A DNA stretch of 64,000 nt from positions 2,484,012 to 2,548,011 of the forward strand of contig NZ_KK073876.1 in assembly GCF_000585415.1 (NCBI RefSeq), written 5' to 3'. This DNA is from Sphingomonas jaspsi DSM 18422. Lineage in GTDB: Bacteria; Pseudomonadota; Alphaproteobacteria; Sphingomonadales; Sphingomonadaceae. Positions 39,485 to 48,325 of the stretch are shown piece after piece (the stretch's first letter is position 1; the number at the start of each line of letters is the position of its first letter). The notes beneath the pieces are model-generated. The model did no database searches. It worked only from the letters and a program-made list of their open reading frames with translations, and was not told the DNA's origin. The translations under genes were made by a program, and so were the position numbers.

Positions 39485-40861
39485 TCAGGCGATGGCGCGC
39501 AGGGCCGGCATCGCTTCGTCGAGCGAACGGCAGATGATGTCGACCAGATCGTCGATCTGGGCACGGGTGATGATCAGCGGCGGCGACATCACGATGGTAT
39601 CGCGGATGGCGCGGACCATCAGGCCGTTGTCGATGCAGTGGTCGCGGACGATAGGACCGGCATTGCCCTCGCTGCCGCCGAAGCGTTCGTTGGTGCCCTG
39701 CTTGGACACGATTTCGACCGCCCCGAGCAGGCCAATCGACCGCGTTTCGCCGACCAGCGGATGGTCGTTGAGGCGCGCCAGCGCTTCCGCGAGATAGGGC
39801 CCGACATCGTCGCGCACGCGGCCGACCAGCCCTTCGCGTTCGATGATGTCGATGTTGCGATGCGCGACCGCTGCCGACACCGGGTGCCCCGAATAGGTAA
39901 AGCCGTGTATGAAGTCGCCGCCGGTCTTCAGCACTTCGACGATGTCGCTCGACACGGCGGTTGCGCTGATCGGGAGGTAGCCCGACGAGAGGCCCTTGGC
40001 CATCGGCACCAGGTCGGGGGTGAAGCCCAGGCGCTGGTGGCCGAACCATTCGCCCGTCCGGCCATAGCCGCAGATGACTTCGTCAGCGACGAGCAGGATG
40101 CCGTACTTGCGGCAGATTGCCTCGACCGCCTGCCAGTAACCGTCGGGCGGGATGATTACGCCGCCCGCGCCCTGCACCGGCTCGCCGATGAAGGCGGCGA
40201 CATTTTCCGGGCCGACTTCGAGGATTTTTTCCTCGATCGCGGCGGCGCATTGCTGGCCGAATTCATAAGGATCGGTGCCGAAGCCCTCACCGAAGTGATA
40301 GGGCTGGCGGACATGCTCGATGCCGGGGATGGGGAGGTCGCCCTGGACGTGCATGAACTTCATGCCGCCGAGGCTGACACCCGCGACGGTGGAGCCATGA
40401 TAGGCGTTCCAGCGGCTGATGAAGACAGTGCGCTTGGGCTCGCCCTTCACCTTCCAATAATGGCGCACCATCCGGAAAACGGTGTCGTTGGCTTCGCTGC
40501 CCGACCCGTTGAAGAATATGTGCTGCAGCTTGCCGCCTGTGATGCCGGCAATGCGGTCTGCCAGCATGACCGTCGGCGGCGTCGCGGTCTTGAAGAAGGT
40601 GTTGTAGAAGGGCAGCTCGAGCATCTGCTCATAGGCGACGTCGGCCAGTTCCTTGCGGCCATAGCCGACGTTGACGCACCACAGGCCCGCCATGCCGTCG
40701 AGGATGCGGTTGCCGTCGCCGTCGTGGATGTAGCAGCCGTCGGCATGGGTGACGATGCGGCTGCCGCCCATATCCTCGATCAGCTTATAATCCTGCTGCG
40801 CGGGAAGATGGTGCGCGACGTCGAGGCGCTTGAGTTCGGCGATGTCGTAATTGCGGGCCAT
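39485..40861 (-). CDS. Putrescine/polyamine aminotransferase, SpuC-like (class III)
   Basis: This 458-residue PLP enzyme moves an amino group from putrescine or related diamines to pyruvate. It opens LKRLDVAHHLPAQQDYKLI, close to SpuC-type enzymes. GLWCVNVGYGRKELADVAYEQ, HIFFNGSGSEANDTVFRMV (phosphate cup), WNAYHGSTVAGVSLGG, VADEVICGYGRTGEWFG (PLP-pyridine Asp) and MAKGLSSGYLPI (Schiff-base Lys) are visible. The ATG at 40861 has GGAAC 6 bases in front; a TTG four codons earlier is an alternative. It provides a direct transaminase route next to the gamma-glutamyl route, upstream of gabD. Confidence 0.9.
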   Translation of the reverse strand: MARNYDIAELKRLDVAHHLPAQQDYKLIEDMGGSRIVTHADGCYIHDGDGNRILDGMAGLWCVNVGYGRKELADVAYEQMLELPFYNTFFKTATPPTVMLADRIAGITGGKLQHIFFNGSGSEANDTVFRMVRHYWKVKGEPKRTVFISRWNAYHGSTVAGVSLGGMKFMHVQGDLPIPGIEHVRQPYHFGEGFGTDPYEFGQQCAAAIEEKILEVGPENVAAFIGEPVQGAGGVIIPPDGYWQAVEAICRKYGILLVADEVICGYGRTGEWFGHQRLGFTPDLVPMAKGLSSGYLPISATAVSSDIVEVLKTGGDFIHGFTYSGHPVSAAVAHRNIDIIEREGLVGRVRDDVGPYLAEALARLNDHPLVGETRSIGLLGAVEIVSKQGTNERFGGSEGNAGPIVRDHCIDNGLMVRAIRDTIVMSPPLIITRAQIDDLVDIICRSLDEAMPALRAIA

Positions 40862-40920
40862 GAGATGTTCCAATGTCAGTAAAGGTCGGGACGCGGTTGA
40901 GGTTCCGGCCCGATCAGGGC

Positions 40921-40931
40921 GAAAAGCCGAT
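40921..40931. promoter_or_regulatory. Possible LysR half-site before the SpuC-like gene
   Basis: GAAAAGCCGAT is identical to the right two-thirds of the 19-bp palindrome at 43221-43239. The other arm is not conserved. It lies 60-70 bases before the aminotransferase ATG, a usual position for LysR activation. Confidence 0.3.
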
Positions 40932-40963
40932 CCGCGCCAGGAAGCGGTTGGTGCGCGTAATCC

Positions 40964-41704
40964 TCATCGCTCCAGCTCCCCGCGCAGCGCCCGGCCGAGC
41001 AGTTTGAAGAAGGCCTGGCTATCTGGGTTGCGGTCGGTGTCCCATTCGGGATGCCATTGCACGGCGACCACGGGCGCGTCGTTGATGCGGGCGGAATAGG
41101 CTTCGACCAGTCCGTCGGGTGCACGCGCTTCGATGGTCAGCGGATCGGCGAGCTTGCCGATGCCCTGGTAATGCACCGAATTGACCGTCGCTTCGTCCTT
41201 CCCCAACGCGCGGGCGAGCATTCCGCCCTCGGAGAAGTGCACGGGGTGGAGATGATCGAACATCTCGTCGAATTTCGCCCCGTCGGGCGCGTGATGGCGG
41301 ATCAGCTCGTCGCTGGCCGATGTGTCGCGACGCAGGCTGCCGCCAAGCGCGACATTGATTTCCTGGAAACCGCGGCAGATGCCGAAGACGGGACGCTTGA
41401 GGTCCACCATCTGGCCGACCATCGACAGCGCAATCTCGTCGCGGCTGGGGTCGAACGGGCCGTCCCCGCCCTCGTCGGCGTAACGCTTGCCCTCGACGTT
41501 CGACGGGCTGCCGGTCAGCAAGATGCCGTCGAGCCGCGGCGCGACCTCGGCGGCAGTCATCAGGTCGGGCAGCGACGGGATGATCAGCGCGGCGACATCG
41601 GCGTGGGTCATTGCCGCGCGAATATAGCGCTCCATCACCGCCTGGGCCGGTTCGACCCCGACGATGCGGTTGCAGGCAATGATCCCCAGGACGGGTCGGG
41701 TCAT
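40964..41704 (-). CDS. puuD: Gamma-glutamyl-gamma-aminobutyrate hydrolase, class I amidotransferase fold
   Basis: This 246-residue cytoplasmic hydrolase frees GABA from gamma-glutamyl-GABA. It has nucleophile C110 in FGICRGFQEINVALGGSL, the His-Glu pair in VAVQWHPEWD near residue 222, and the oxyanion region LLTGSPSNVEGKRY. HHAPDGAKFDEMFDHLHPVHF is typical of PuuD. The gene is 4 bases after the aldehyde dehydrogenase and 102 bases before the SpuC-like gene. It is a key diagnostic of the gamma-glutamylputrescine pathway. Confidence 0.94.
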   Translation of the reverse strand: MTRPVLGIIACNRIVGVEPAQAVMERYIRAAMTHADVAALIIPSLPDLMTAAEVAPRLDGILLTGSPSNVEGKRYADEGGDGPFDPSRDEIALSMVGQMVDLKRPVFGICRGFQEINVALGGSLRRDTSASDELIRHHAPDGAKFDEMFDHLHPVHFSEGGMLARALGKDEATVNSVHYQGIGKLADPLTIEARAPDGLVEAYSARINDAPVVAVQWHPEWDTDRNPDSQAFFKLLGRALRGELER

Positions 41705-41708
41705 GATC

Positions 41709-43139
41709 TCAGTGCTTAATCATCACGTGGCGCGTCGTCATATAATGTTCGAGGCAGTAGATGGACAGGTCGCTGCCATAACCCGACGACTTGACCCCGC
41801 CGTGGGGCATCTCGGTGACGTTGACCGAATGGGTATTGATCCACGTCACGCCATATTCGAGCTTGGCCGAAAATTCCGCCGCCTTGCCGACGTCGCGGGT
41901 CCACACCGACGAGGCGAGGCCATAGTCGCAGTCGTTGGCCCAGTTGAGCGCCTGCGCATCGTCGGCGAATTTGGTCACCGACACGACCGGGCCGAACACT
42001 TCCTTCTGGACGATCTCGTCCTGGTGCCGCGCCCCGGCGATGAGGGTCGGCGAGTAATAGAAACCGGCGCGGTCGGGCGCCGAGCCGCCGGTGACGATTT
42101 CGGCCGGCGTATCGGCAGCGGCGCGGGCGACGAAGCCATCGACGCGGTCGCGCTGTCGGGCGGTGATCAGCGGGCCCAGCGCGGTGCCAGGGACCGAGGG
42201 ATCGCCCATCTCGATCTTTTCGATCGCGGCCTGCAGGTCGGCGACCAGCCGGTCGTGGATATCGGCATGGGCGTAGATCCGGCACGCGGCGGTGCAGTCC
42301 TGCCCGGCATTGTAGAAGCCGCCCTCGGCAATCGCTTCGACCGCCGCCGCGATGTCGGCGTCGGCGAGCACGATCACCGGCGCCTTACCGCCCAGTTCGA
42401 AATGGGTCCGCTTGATGGTCGGCGCCACCGCCTCCAGAATCTTGCGGCCCGTCGCGACGTCGCCGGTCAGCGAGACCATCCGCACGCGTGGATGCTGGAC
42501 CAGCCGCGCGCCGACGTTGGCGCCGTTGCCGGTGACGACGTTGACCACGCCTTCGGGCAGGAACTCGGCGCACACCTCGGCCAGCTTGAGCGCGGTCAGC
42601 GGGGTATGCTCGGACGGCTTCAACACCACCGTATTGCCCGCCGCGATGACCGGCGCGATCTTCCAGCTGGCCATCATCAGCGGATAGTTCCACGGCGCGA
42701 TGCCGACGCACACGCCCAAGGGGTCGCGGCGCAACATCGAGGTGAAGCCCTGCCGATATTCGCCCGCCGGAACGCCCGGCACGGTCCGGGCCGCGCCGGC
42801 GAAGAAGCGGAACACGTCAACGGTGTTGCCGACATCGACCGCCTTGGCGGTGCCGATCGGCTTGCCGCAATTGAGCATTTCCAGCTGGGCGAATTCGTCC
42901 GCCATCTCTTCGATCCGGTCGGCGATCTTCAGCATCCTGAGCGATCGTTCCTTGGGCGGCATCTTCGACCAGATCGCGAACGCCTTTTCCGCCGCCGCGA
43001 CCGATGCGTCGACCTGCGCCCGGCTGGCGCTGGCGAGGCTGGCGATTTCCTCGCCCGTCGCAGGGTTGAACACCGGCTCGGGCGCTTCGTCCCCACCGAC
43101 CGAATGACCCGCAATGAACTGGCCCCGGATATCGAGCAT
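41709..43139 (-). CDS. Gamma-aminobutyraldehyde / gamma-glutamyl-aminobutyraldehyde dehydrogenase
   Basis: This 476-residue aldehyde dehydrogenase has [22 protein letters not shown]248 ([16 protein letters not shown]) and catalytic C282 ([13 protein letters not shown]). GQDCTAACR is the hallmark of gamma-aminobutyraldehyde dehydrogenases (PatD/YdcW type) as against GQTC in GabD. In this operon it probably oxidises the aldehyde made by PuuB (role of PuuC) and that made by the SpuC-like enzyme. It leads the operon ALDH-puuD-spuC-gabD. A perfect 19-bp palindrome lies 82-100 bases upstream. Which aldehyde is preferred is not decidable from the sequence. Confidence 0.9.
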   Translation of the reverse strand: MLDIRGQFIAGHSVGGDEAPEPVFNPATGEEIASLASASRAQVDASVAAAEKAFAIWSKMPPKERSLRMLKIADRIEEMADEFAQLEMLNCGKPIGTAKAVDVGNTVDVFRFFAGAARTVPGVPAGEYRQGFTSMLRRDPLGVCVGIAPWNYPLMMASWKIAPVIAAGNTVVLKPSEHTPLTALKLAEVCAEFLPEGVVNVVTGNGANVGARLVQHPRVRMVSLTGDVATGRKILEAVAPTIKRTHFELGGKAPVIVLADADIAAAVEAIAEGGFYNAGQDCTAACRIYAHADIHDRLVADLQAAIEKIEMGDPSVPGTALGPLITARQRDRVDGFVARAAADTPAEIVTGGSAPDRAGFYYSPTLIAGARHQDEIVQKEVFGPVVSVTKFADDAQALNWANDCDYGLASSVWTRDVGKAAEFSAKLEYGVTWINTHSVNVTEMPHGGVKSSGYGSDLSIYCLEHYMTTRHVMIKH

Positions 43140-43220
43140 GTCTTGGTCTCGCTATATGAGTGTCACGGTCACGCTATGCCTGCCGGCGCCGGCGCGAAAA
43201 TATGAAATCAAACGGTCAGC

Positions 43221-43239
43221 CTATCGGAAAAGCCGATAG
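43221..43239. promoter_or_regulatory. LysR-type operator before the aldehyde dehydrogenase operon
   Basis: CTATCGGAAAAGCCGATAG has 7-base arms and a 5-base spacer, and contains the LysR T-N11-A pattern. It is the exact reverse complement of 54610-54628. It lies 82 bases before the start at 43139, within the 108-base gap after the ABC ATPase gene. Confidence 0.75.
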
Positions 43240-43247
43240 CGCTCGCC

Positions 43248-44369
43248 TCAACTCAAGAGCACGATCGGGCTGTCGGCGCGCCAGTGCATCGACACCCGGT
43301 CGTCCCACGTGAAATGATCCTGGTCGCGGCGGGAGAGGTTCGAGCGCGAAACCCGCAGCCGGGCGCCGCCGTCGAGCTGGATATCGTACAGCGTGCAATC
43401 GCCAAGATAGCTCATCCCCTTGATGACCCCGCGGGCGAAATTATGCTCGTCGGGCGCATCTTCGGCCGCCGCGCGGACCGCCTTCCCCTGCCCCGGGACG
43501 TGCAGGTAGATTTTCTCCGGCCGCAGCGCGACCCACACCTGGCTGCCATGCGCGCCGGTGACGCCATGGTTGAGGTAGACCTTGCCCAGGCCCGGGCAAT
43601 CGACCGCTGCCCGGTCAGGCTCGTCGATGGTCAGCGTTCCTTCGAACATGTTCACCGAGCCCACGAAGTCGGCGACGAACCGGTTGGCGGGAAATTCGTA
43701 GAGGTCGGCCGGCGGTGCCAGCTGAGCCACTTCGCCCTTGTTCATCACCGCGACCCGGGTCGCCAGCGACAAGGCTTCATCCTGGTCGTGAGTCACCGTC
43801 ACGAAGGTGATGCCGACCTTTTCCTGCAGGTCGGCGAGTTCGAACTGCATTTGCGCGCGCAGCTTGGCGTCGAGCGCCGACAAGGGCTCGTCGAGCAGCA
43901 GCACCTTTGGCCGCATGACGAGGCTGCGGGCGAGCGCGACACGCTGGCGCTGGCCGCCCGAGAGCTGGTCGGGCTTGCGTTCGCCCAGACCGTCGAGCTT
44001 CACCAGCTCGAGCGCTTCGGCCACGCGGCTGCGGATGTCGTCGCTGCCCACCCCGGCGATCTTCAAACCGTAGCCGACGTTCTGCGCGACGGTCATGTGC
44101 GGGAACACGGCGTAGGACTGGAACACCATGTTGATCGGCCGTTTGTTCGGCGGGACGTTGGCCATATCCTGCCCGTCGATCAGGATCTGCCCTTCGGTCG
44201 GCACTTCGAAACCGGCGATCATGCGCAAGAGCGTCGTCTTGCCGCAGCCCGACGGGCCGAGCAGGACGAAGAACTCGCCCGGCACGATATCCAGGCTGAC
44301 ATTGTCGACGGCGGTCATGTTGCCGAAGCGTTTGGTGACGTTGCGGATCGAAATGATCGGTTCGGACAT
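43248..44369 (-). CDS. potA: Polyamine ABC transporter ATP-binding protein (PotA/PotG type)
   Basis: This cytoplasmic ATPase of 373 residues powers putrescine/spermidine import. It has Walker A LGPSGCGKTTLLRMIAG (about 37-53), a Q-loop in MVFQSYAVFPHMTV, signature LSGGQRQRVALARSLV, Walker B VLLLDEPLSALDAK and H-loop VTHDQDEAL. A C-terminal TOBE domain (about 280-370) is present. It is the last gene of the potF-potB-potC-potA operon, 3 bases after the second permease. The symbol follows the family; it may equally be called potG. Confidence 0.94.
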   Translation of the reverse strand: MSEPIISIRNVTKRFGNMTAVDNVSLDIVPGEFFVLLGPSGCGKTTLLRMIAGFEVPTEGQILIDGQDMANVPPNKRPINMVFQSYAVFPHMTVAQNVGYGLKIAGVGSDDIRSRVAEALELVKLDGLGERKPDQLSGGQRQRVALARSLVMRPKVLLLDEPLSALDAKLRAQMQFELADLQEKVGITFVTVTHDQDEALSLATRVAVMNKGEVAQLAPPADLYEFPANRFVADFVGSVNMFEGTLTIDEPDRAAVDCPGLGKVYLNHGVTGAHGSQVWVALRPEKIYLHVPGQGKAVRAAAEDAPDEHNFARGVIKGMSYLGDCTLYDIQLDGGARLRVSRSNLSRRDQDHFTWDDRVSMHWRADSPIVLLS

Positions 44370-44372
44370 GGA

Positions 44373-45224
44373 TCAATGGCCCTGCGTCATCGCGCCCATC
44401 TGCTTTTCCATGCGCAGCGCGATCGTGGTGAGAATGACGGTGAGGAGGATCAGCAGGGTCGAGACCGCATTGACCTCCGGCGTTACCGAGAAGCGGACCA
44501 TCGAATAGACCTTCACCGGGAAGGTGATGGTGTTCGGCCCGGACGTGAAGAAGGTGATGACGAAATCGTCGAGACTGAGCGTGAAGGCGAGCAGCGCCCC
44601 GGCGATCAGGCCCGGCTTCATGTGCGGCAACAGGACGTCGCGGAACGCCTGCCATTCGCCGGCACCGAGATCCTTTGCCGCCTCCTCCTGCTCGCGGTTG
44701 AAGCTGGCAAGCCGCGCCCGCACAACCATCGTCACGAACGGGAAGCAGAAGGTGATGTGCGAAATGATGATCGCACCCAGGCTCAGCGGCCAGGGCAGTT
44801 CGGTCGGATAGCCGACCTTGGCGAAGAAGATCAGCATCGCGACGCCCATGCAGATTTCCGGGACCACGATGGGCAGTGCCATCGCCCCTTCGACCGGCGC
44901 TTTTCCGGGGAAGCGGAAGCGCCACAGCATCACCGCCGCGAGCGCGCCGATGACCAGGCTGACGACCGTGCTGATCGCGGCGATGGTCAGCGAATTGCCG
45001 AGTGCTTCCATCAGACTGCCGTTATCGAGCGCCTTCTTATAATATTTGGTGGTGAAGCCCATCCAGACGATGTTGCGGCGGCTGTCGTTGAAGCTGAACG
45101 CCATCAGCGTCAGCAGCGGCGCGTAGAGGAAGAACAAGGTCAGCCCGACCCACAGGCGGAGCCAGGTTCGGCGGGTATATTCCAGCGGCGCGATCGGCGT
45201 GCGGTTGGATCGACCGAACATCAT
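44373..45224 (-). CDS. potC: Polyamine ABC transporter permease (PotC/PotI type)
   Basis: This 283-residue inner-membrane protein has about six helices (LRLWVGLTLFFLYAPLLTLMAFSF; LTIAAISTVVSLVIGALAAVML; further segments follow). The coupling EAA-type motif EQEEAAKDLGAGEWQAFRDVLLP touches the ATPase. FNDSRRNIVWMGFTTKYY is typical of PotC/PotI. Two adjacent ATGs (45224, 45221) are possible; the first overlaps the potB stop. It pairs with PotB as a heterodimer. Confidence 0.93.
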   Translation of the reverse strand: MMFGRSNRTPIAPLEYTRRTWLRLWVGLTLFFLYAPLLTLMAFSFNDSRRNIVWMGFTTKYYKKALDNGSLMEALGNSLTIAAISTVVSLVIGALAAVMLWRFRFPGKAPVEGAMALPIVVPEICMGVAMLIFFAKVGYPTELPWPLSLGAIIISHITFCFPFVTMVVRARLASFNREQEEAAKDLGAGEWQAFRDVLLPHMKPGLIAGALLAFTLSLDDFVITFFTSGPNTITFPVKVYSMVRFSVTPEVNAVSTLLILLTVILTTIALRMEKQMGAMTQGH

Positions 45225-46126
45225 ACCCGTCCTTCCGTACGCTTGGTCTTCAGCGCCTGCAGCGCGATGATGATGAAGGTCGCATACATGAGCAGGAAGG
45301 ACAGCGCCGCGCCGAACGGCCAGTCGTTGGCACGCTTGAACTGGCGCTCGATGACGTTGGCGATCATCTGGCTGTCAGGCCCGCCGAGCAGGTCGGGCGT
45401 GAGGTATGCGCCGAGGGCGGGCACGAAGGTGATGATGAGGCCGGAAATGATGCCCGGCAGCGCCAGCGGGGCGACGATGTTGAGCAGGGTGCGCGTATGT
45501 CCGGCGCCCAGATCGAGGCTCGCTTCGATGAGCGATTTGTCGAGCCGGTCGAGCGCTGCATAGAGCGGCAGGACCATGAAGGGCAGGTGGACGTAGACGA
45601 GGCCCAGCACGACCGCGAAATTATTGTAGAGCAGGTGCATCGGCTCATAGGCCTGCGGCGGCCCCATGCCGACCAGCGTCATCAGCGACCCGAACTTGTC
45701 GTGCAGCCAGCCGATCGACTGGTTGGCATAGCCCTCGGTCCTCAGAACCGCCATCAACGCGTAAGTGCGCACCAGCAGGTTGGTCCAGAAGGGCAGCATG
45801 ATGCCCAGCAGCAGCCAAGGTTTCCACTTGTCGGTCGCGAACACGATCGCCAGCGCGACGGGAAATCCGACGAACAGGCAGATCAACGTGGTCAGCGCGG
45901 CGACCCCGACCGACTTGGCGAAGATGGTGAGGTAAAGCGGCTCGATCGCCCGCGCATAGTTGGCGAAGGTGCCCGAGATCTTGATCTCGGTGAGCCCGGC
46001 ATTAGTGCCGAAGCTGTACAGCCAGACGATCCCCATCGGGATGATGAAGAACAGTAGCAGCCATCCGATCGGTACGCTCGCGATGGTCGCGAACATGGAT
46101 CGGTTCTGTTTCCAGTCCTGCATCAT
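45221..46126 (-). CDS. potB: Polyamine ABC transporter permease (PotB/PotH type)
   Basis: This 301-residue inner-membrane permease begins with a hydrophobic helix (IGWLLLFFIIPMGIVWLYSF) and has about six helices. PFWTNLLVRTYALMAVLRTEG and the coupling motif SLIEASLDLGAGHTRTLLNIVAPLALPG are conserved PotB/PotH features. GGAGGG sits against the first of two adjacent ATGs (46126), so translation may start at 46123. It lies 33 bases after the binding-protein gene. Confidence 0.93.
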   Translation of the reverse strand: MMQDWKQNRSMFATIASVPIGWLLLFFIIPMGIVWLYSFGTNAGLTEIKISGTFANYARAIEPLYLTIFAKSVGVAALTTLICLFVGFPVALAIVFATDKWKPWLLLGIMLPFWTNLLVRTYALMAVLRTEGYANQSIGWLHDKFGSLMTLVGMGPPQAYEPMHLLYNNFAVVLGLVYVHLPFMVLPLYAALDRLDKSLIEASLDLGAGHTRTLLNIVAPLALPGIISGLIITFVPALGAYLTPDLLGGPDSQMIANVIERQFKRANDWPFGAALSFLLMYATFIIIALQALKTKRTEGRV

Positions 46127-46159
46127 CCCTCCGGTCGGGGGTTCAAACCCGGGTCAGGT

Positions 46160-47275
46160 TCAGGCGGCGCGGATGCGGGTGAAGGCTTCTTCGTACAGCG
46201 GCTGCAGCTTTTCGTTGTACGAGGCATATTCGCACTTCGCGAGCTGGTCCGCCGGCGGGAAGATCACCGGGTTGTTCTTGTAATCGTCGGGCATCAGCGC
46301 CTTGGCCGCCGCGTTCGGCGTCGGATAGAGGATGGTCTTGCTGATTTCCGCGCCGGCCTTGGCATCGAGCAGATAGTTGATGAAGGCATGAGCGTTCTTC
46401 GGGTGCGGCGCGCCCTTGGGAATGCACAGCGTATCGCTGTTCAGCTGGCTGCCTTCCTTGGGCAGGACGAACCCGACGTCCTTGTCCTCGGTCATCAGCT
46501 GGGCGATGTCGCCATTATATTCCATCACCAGGTCGACGTCGCCCGACGCCAGCAGATCCTGGCCATTGTCTTCGTGGAAGGTTTTGATGTTGGGCTTCTG
46601 CTTGATCAGCATCGCCTCGACTTCCTTGATGATCTCCGGCGTGATCGCATTGACCGAATAGCCCTTATATTTGGCGCCGAGGCGGATGACGTCGCCCGCT
46701 TCCGACAGCAGCGCGATGCGGCCTTTATACTGGTCGCTGTCGTAAAGGACGCTCCAGCTGTCCGGCGGCGTCGCCACCTTCGACTTGCGATAACCGATCC
46801 CCAGCGTCAGCCAGGTGTAGGGCATCGAATATTTGCGGCCCGGATCGTAAGCGACGTCGACGAAGGTCGGGTCGAGATTCTTCATGTTGGGGATGAGGCT
46901 GTGGTCGAGCGGTTCGATCAGCTGCGACTGGATCATGCGTTCGACGAAGTCGTTCGACGGCACGATGACGTCGAAGCCCGGGTTGCCGGCGCGCAGCTTG
47001 GCGAACAATTCGTCGTTGGTCGCGAACAGGCTCATGTTCACATCGATGCCGCTCGCGTCCTTGAAATCCTCGAGCGTCGTTTCGCCGATGTAGGTGTCCC
47101 AGTTGTAGAAGTTGAGCTTGGGCTCTTCACCGGTCCCGGCGCCACCGCCTTTGCTTGCTTCCTTCGAGCAGGCCGCAAGGCCTCCGAAGCTGATGCCGAT
47201 TGCGGCAACGCCAAGACCTTGCAACAGCGAACGGCGACCCAGTCGACGACCCATGATTTCCGGACGGTCGGTCAT
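46160..47275 (-). CDS. potF: Polyamine-binding lipoprotein with Tat-type signal (PotF/PotD type)
   Basis: This 371-residue solute-binding protein delivers putrescine/spermidine to PotBC. The signal MGRRLGRRSLLQGLGVAAIGI carries twin arginines, and LAAC gives lipobox C36, so it should be a Tat-exported lipoprotein. The mature part has LNFYNWDTYIGETTLEDFKD, FDVIVPSNDFVERMIQSQLI, PYTWLTLGIGYRK and VMEYNGDIAQLMTE, the PotD/PotF pattern. The ATG at 47275 has GGGAGAG in front and gives the right signal; longer extension is not plausible. It heads the ABC operon, divergent from the LysR gene with a 153-base gap. Confidence 0.93.
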   Translation of the reverse strand: MTDRPEIMGRRLGRRSLLQGLGVAAIGISFGGLAACSKEASKGGGAGTGEEPKLNFYNWDTYIGETTLEDFKDASGIDVNMSLFATNDELFAKLRAGNPGFDVIVPSNDFVERMIQSQLIEPLDHSLIPNMKNLDPTFVDVAYDPGRKYSMPYTWLTLGIGYRKSKVATPPDSWSVLYDSDQYKGRIALLSEAGDVIRLGAKYKGYSVNAITPEIIKEVEAMLIKQKPNIKTFHEDNGQDLLASGDVDLVMEYNGDIAQLMTEDKDVGFVLPKEGSQLNSDTLCIPKGAPHPKNAHAFINYLLDAKAGAEISKTILYPTPNAAAKALMPDDYKNNPVIFPPADQLAKCEYASYNEKLQPLYEEAFTRIRAA

Positions 47276-47413
47276 ATGCCTGCTCTCCCCTTTGTACTTG
47301 CGACTCCTGATGGCGGAAACGCAGGCTAGGCGCTGCGTAGCGGGTCGCAAGTCTTATCGGCGTAACAAAAGCCCCTATCGCGCGACGCGCCAGTCTATTA
47401 TTCAACCCGAGGG

Positions 47414-47432
47414 GTATCGAAAAAACCGATGA
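47414..47432. promoter_or_regulatory. Degenerate LysR operator over the LysR start codon
   Basis: GTATCGAAAAAACCGATGA matches the 19-bp palindrome CTATCGGAAAAGCCGATAG in 14 of 19 bases, keeping TATCG, the A-rich spacer and CCGAT. It covers the ATG of the LysR gene (47429-47431), which suggests negative autoregulation; it is also 139 bases before potF. Confidence 0.6.
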
Positions 47433-48325
47433 ACATCACTTTCCGCCAGATTCGCTACTTCATCGCCGTCGCCGAGGCGCGGTCGGTGTCGGGCGGATCC
47501 AGTGCGGTGGGCATATCGCAATCGGCGGTGACCGACGCGATCCGCACGCTGGAACTGGAAACCGGCGTCACGTTGTTCCACCGCCATCCCAAAGGCGTGA
47601 CCCTGACGCGCGAAGGCCATCAGTTCCTGCGGCACGCGCGCTCCATCATCGGCGCGATCGCCGACATGGCCGGCGGTGTCGGGCGCGACAAGGACCATAC
47701 CGAAGGCAAGATTCGCATTGGTGTGACGCCGGTCGTCACCGGCTATTTCCTGTCAGACCAGATCGCCCGTTTCCACCGGCTGTTTCCCAAGATCGAGATC
47801 CAGCTGGTCGAGGACCGCCGCGCCTATATCGAACATCTGCTGGTCAACGGCGAACTCGACCTCGGCCTGTTGATGGTGTCCAATCTCGAACAGCGCGCGG
47901 CGATCGATCATGAGGTGCTGATCCGGTCTGAATGCCGCGCCTGGATGGCGCCGTCGCATGCGCTGGCCGACGTCGATGGACTGGCGCTAGCGGACCTTGA
48001 GAACGAACCGATTGTGGCGCTAGCGCTCGACGAGCTCGACGGCCTCGTCGACGGCATCTGGTCCAAGTTCGACCATCCGCCTCGCGTCGCCTATCGCACC
48101 AGTTCGATGGAAGGCGTGCGCAGCCTCGTCGGCACCGGCGCGGGCATCGCGCTGCTACCCGACCTCGTCTACCGGCCGTGGAGCCTGGAAGGCGACCGCG
48201 TGATCGCCAAGCGCACGCGTGAAACGCTGCCGACGGTCGACATCGGCATCGCCTGGCGCCGCCTCACCCGCCACAGCGAGGCGGTCAACCTGTTCATGGA
48301 AACGGTGCACCAGAACCGCCGCTAG
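47429..48325 (+). CDS. LysR-family regulator of the polyamine locus
   Basis: This 298-residue DNA-binding regulator has an N-terminal winged HTH (TFRQIRYFIAVAEARSVSGGSSAVGISQSAVTDAIRTLE shortened: the recognition helix is SQSAVTDAIRTLE) with VTLFHRHPKGVTLTREG. The effector domain follows from about residue 92 (GKIRIGVTPVVTGYFL, VGTGAGIALLPDLVY). It stands in the middle of the polyamine genes, divergent from potF and convergent with the PuuA-like gene (shared stop bases 48322-48325). A degenerate operator overlaps its start, and perfect copies stand before two other operons. Its coinducer may be putrescine or a gamma-glutamyl intermediate, which is inference. Confidence 0.92.
   Translation: MNITFRQIRYFIAVAEARSVSGGSSAVGISQSAVTDAIRTLELETGVTLFHRHPKGVTLTREGHQFLRHARSIIGAIADMAGGVGRDKDHTEGKIRIGVTPVVTGYFLSDQIARFHRLFPKIEIQLVEDRRAYIEHLLVNGELDLGLLMVSNLEQRAAIDHEVLIRSECRAWMAPSHALADVDGLALADLENEPIVALALDELDGLVDGIWSKFDHPPRVAYRTSSMEGVRSLVGTGAGIALLPDLVYRPWSLEGDRVIAKRTRETLPTVDIGIAWRRLTRHSEAVNLFMETVHQNRR

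Noticed and set aside
47354..47379. TTATCGG and CTATCG half-sites between potF and the LysR gene as a further operator
   Set aside because: The two halves are in direct orientation, 13 bases apart, without the A-rich spacer; not strong enough to call.
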